From Thalassobellus sediminis (GTDB taxonomy: Bacteria > Bacteroidota > Bacteroidia > Flavobacteriales > Flavobacteriaceae), in NCBI RefSeq assembly GCF_044386045.1, contig NZ_JBISCD010000001.1, forward strand, positions 1-6,358: a stretch of DNA of 6,358 nt, in the 5' to 3' direction. A program made the translations under genes and the position numbers. A model generated the notes under the pieces. The model ran no database searches. It was not told the DNA's origin and worked only from the letters and a program-made list of their open reading frames with translations. Shown piece by piece: positions 5,724-6,358 of this stretch (the first letter of the stretch is position 1; every line of letters starts with the position of its first letter).

Positions 5724-5848
5724 AACGGTTACGTATAATATTAGTGGCGCGTTTAAGCACTAATTTAGTAAATAGAAACTTGCCAGCGGAAAATTCCGAA
5801 GGAATTTTCCAAGTAAGCTAAAACTAGCCATTAATTTTATGCTTTGTT
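5724..5848. repeat. Cassette-boundary repeat E (attC-like)
   Basis: A 125-bp copy runs from AAC (5724-5726) to GTT (5846-5848). Arms are 5733-5748 and 5827-5842, and the hairpin is at 5788-5810 with a GAA triloop. It is identical to copy B except for GCTAAAACTAG in place of GCTAGAACTAG. It separates cassettes 4 and 5. Confidence 0.88.
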
Positions 5849-6358
5849 GGCAACAGTATTTTTATTCAGTTATTATTTTAAAATATTTCATATTATGTGT
5901 AATCGAATCTCCAATTTTAACTAGATTTCCATTATAAGTAGCCTTGTCTTTTTCACAAAGATTGTCGGTTACTTTAATAATTAAATTGTATCCTCCTTTT
6001 TTCTTATTTTTTTCGATGACCATTCCAGTAATTAGACAGCCAAAGTCAGCTCCATTTGTATATGCAGACCAAGTTTGAGTTGGAACTTTTACAGTATCTC
6101 CGATATTCAGTTCTTTAAATTTTGTTTTAATCTCTTTTTTGGTCAATTTATTCTGTCTTCGAATTTCGTCAAGGTCAGGGAAGTCAGGCTCAAACTTTCT
6201 AATCACACAAGGTTTTTCAGTTTTAAAAAGTCCTTTTTGAAAGGCTTGATAATGCAATTCGGATAACTTTTCAAATTCCTTTTTCCGGAGTCGGTCAACT
6301 TTGGCAGGCGAATCAAAACAATGTGTAGAGGCTAAAAACAGAATTATTTCCGCATTTT
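5846..6358 (-). mobile_element. Cassette 5 (partial), gene-end terminus with hexamer GGCAAC
   Basis: The left terminus GTTGGCAACA (5846-5855) matches the GTT-N6-A pattern followed by G. The window ends before the other terminus. The pattern predicts TGTTGCCAAC just upstream of the start of the gene at 5862, followed on the plus strand by another copy of the repeat. Confidence 0.6.
5862..6358 (-). CDS. Unrecognised, probably exported protein (N-terminus cut by right edge)
   Basis: The reading frame is open from the window edge to the TAA at 5862-5864, showing 164 complete codons. A TTG at 6255-6257 could serve as a start, but the codons upstream encode EIILFLASTHCFDSPA, which looks like the end of a signal peptide, so the gene very probably continues beyond the window. 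After it comes a basic helix (KVDRLRKKEFEKLSEL), a linker with FEPDFPDLDEIRR, another lysine-rich helix (KLTKKEIKTKFKEL), and a compact beta-rich end. That end includes GDTVKVPTQTW, a GADFGCLITGMVIEK strand pair, YNLIIKVTDN and KIGDSITHNMKYFKI. The GDTVKV and GDSI turns suggest a small beta barrel, but I cannot assign a family. Its stop codon is 6 nt from the cassette terminus. Confidence 0.72.
   Translation of the reverse strand, partial: NAEIILFLASTHCFDSPAKVDRLRKKEFEKLSELHYQAFQKGLFKTEKPCVIRKFEPDFPDLDEIRRQNKLTKKEIKTKFKELNIGDTVKVPTQTWSAYTNGADFGCLITGMVIEKNKKKGGYNLIIKVTDNLCEKDKATYNGNLVKIGDSITHNMKYFKIITE

Larger units (their letters stand above)
5048..5726 (-). mobile_element. Cassette 4, bounded by 10-bp inverted repeat with hexamer GTGCAT
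   Basis: The left terminus GTTGTGCATA (5048-5057) is the exact reverse complement of the right terminus TATGCACAAC (5717-5726). This is the only complete cassette with two genes: a membrane protein followed by a lipoprotein on the same strand. Confidence 0.72.

Noticed and set aside
138..5848. CRISPR array or insertion-sequence copies
   Set aside because: Spacing is 0.7-2.7 kb with whole genes between the repeats, there is no transposase, and no target-site duplications flank each repeat. The matched ends flank the genes, not the repeats.
6075..6266. Plus-strand open frame of 63 codons at the right edge
   Set aside because: It is antisense to the cassette 5 gene and is low-complexity and hydrophobic, as expected of a reverse frame of lysine-rich coding sequence.

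Overview
The window looks like accessory DNA of a Bacteroidota bacterium, most likely of the family Flavobacteriaceae. It is AT-rich. One gene ends in a type IX secretion (Por) sorting domain, which is restricted to this phylum. Two genes encode lipoproteins of the usual flavobacterial form, and start codons are preceded by A-rich leaders rather than Shine-Dalgarno sequences. All seven genes I support lie on the minus strand.

The layout is a tandem array of gene cassettes. Five copies of a 124-127 bp repeat (A 138-264, B 2869-2993, C 4180-4304, D 4927-5050, E 5724-5848) separate six cassettes. Cassette 0 (cut at the left edge) carries a lipoprotein N-terminus. Cassette 1 carries an 813-aa secreted seven-unit beta-propeller protein. 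Cassette 2 carries a DUF4062 (TIR-like fold) protein with a helical tail. Cassette 3 carries a small DUF2004-like protein. Cassette 4 carries a two-TM membrane protein and a lipocalin-like lipoprotein. Cassette 5 (cut at the right edge) carries an unrecognised, probably exported protein. No integrase, transposase, RNA gene or CRISPR array lies in the window.

The main discovery candidate is the logic of the cassette ends. Each of the four complete cassettes is bounded by a perfect 10-bp inverted repeat, GTT-N6-A at one end and T-N6'-AAC at the other. The six variable bases are private to that cassette and differ between neighbours. This is what integron cassettes show, where the two half-sites of attC become complementary again in the excised circle. 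However, the core is GTT-N6-A rather than GTTRRRY, the internal spacers are asymmetric (6 and 3 nt), and the site is large with an apical triloop hairpin. Across three divergent repeat versions the long stem is conserved by covariation, and all nine wobble positions are G.T on the plus strand, so the strand opposite the genes folds best, as for the recombined bottom strand of attC. I infer an integron-like, single-strand-folding cassette system of Bacteroidota whose recombinase is elsewhere.

The cargo is typical of such arrays: unrelated, mostly short genes packed to within 3-30 nt of the cassette ends, rich in exported or envelope proteins, plus one plausible defence-related protein. The genes do not form a pathway; what they share is their mode of mobilisation.
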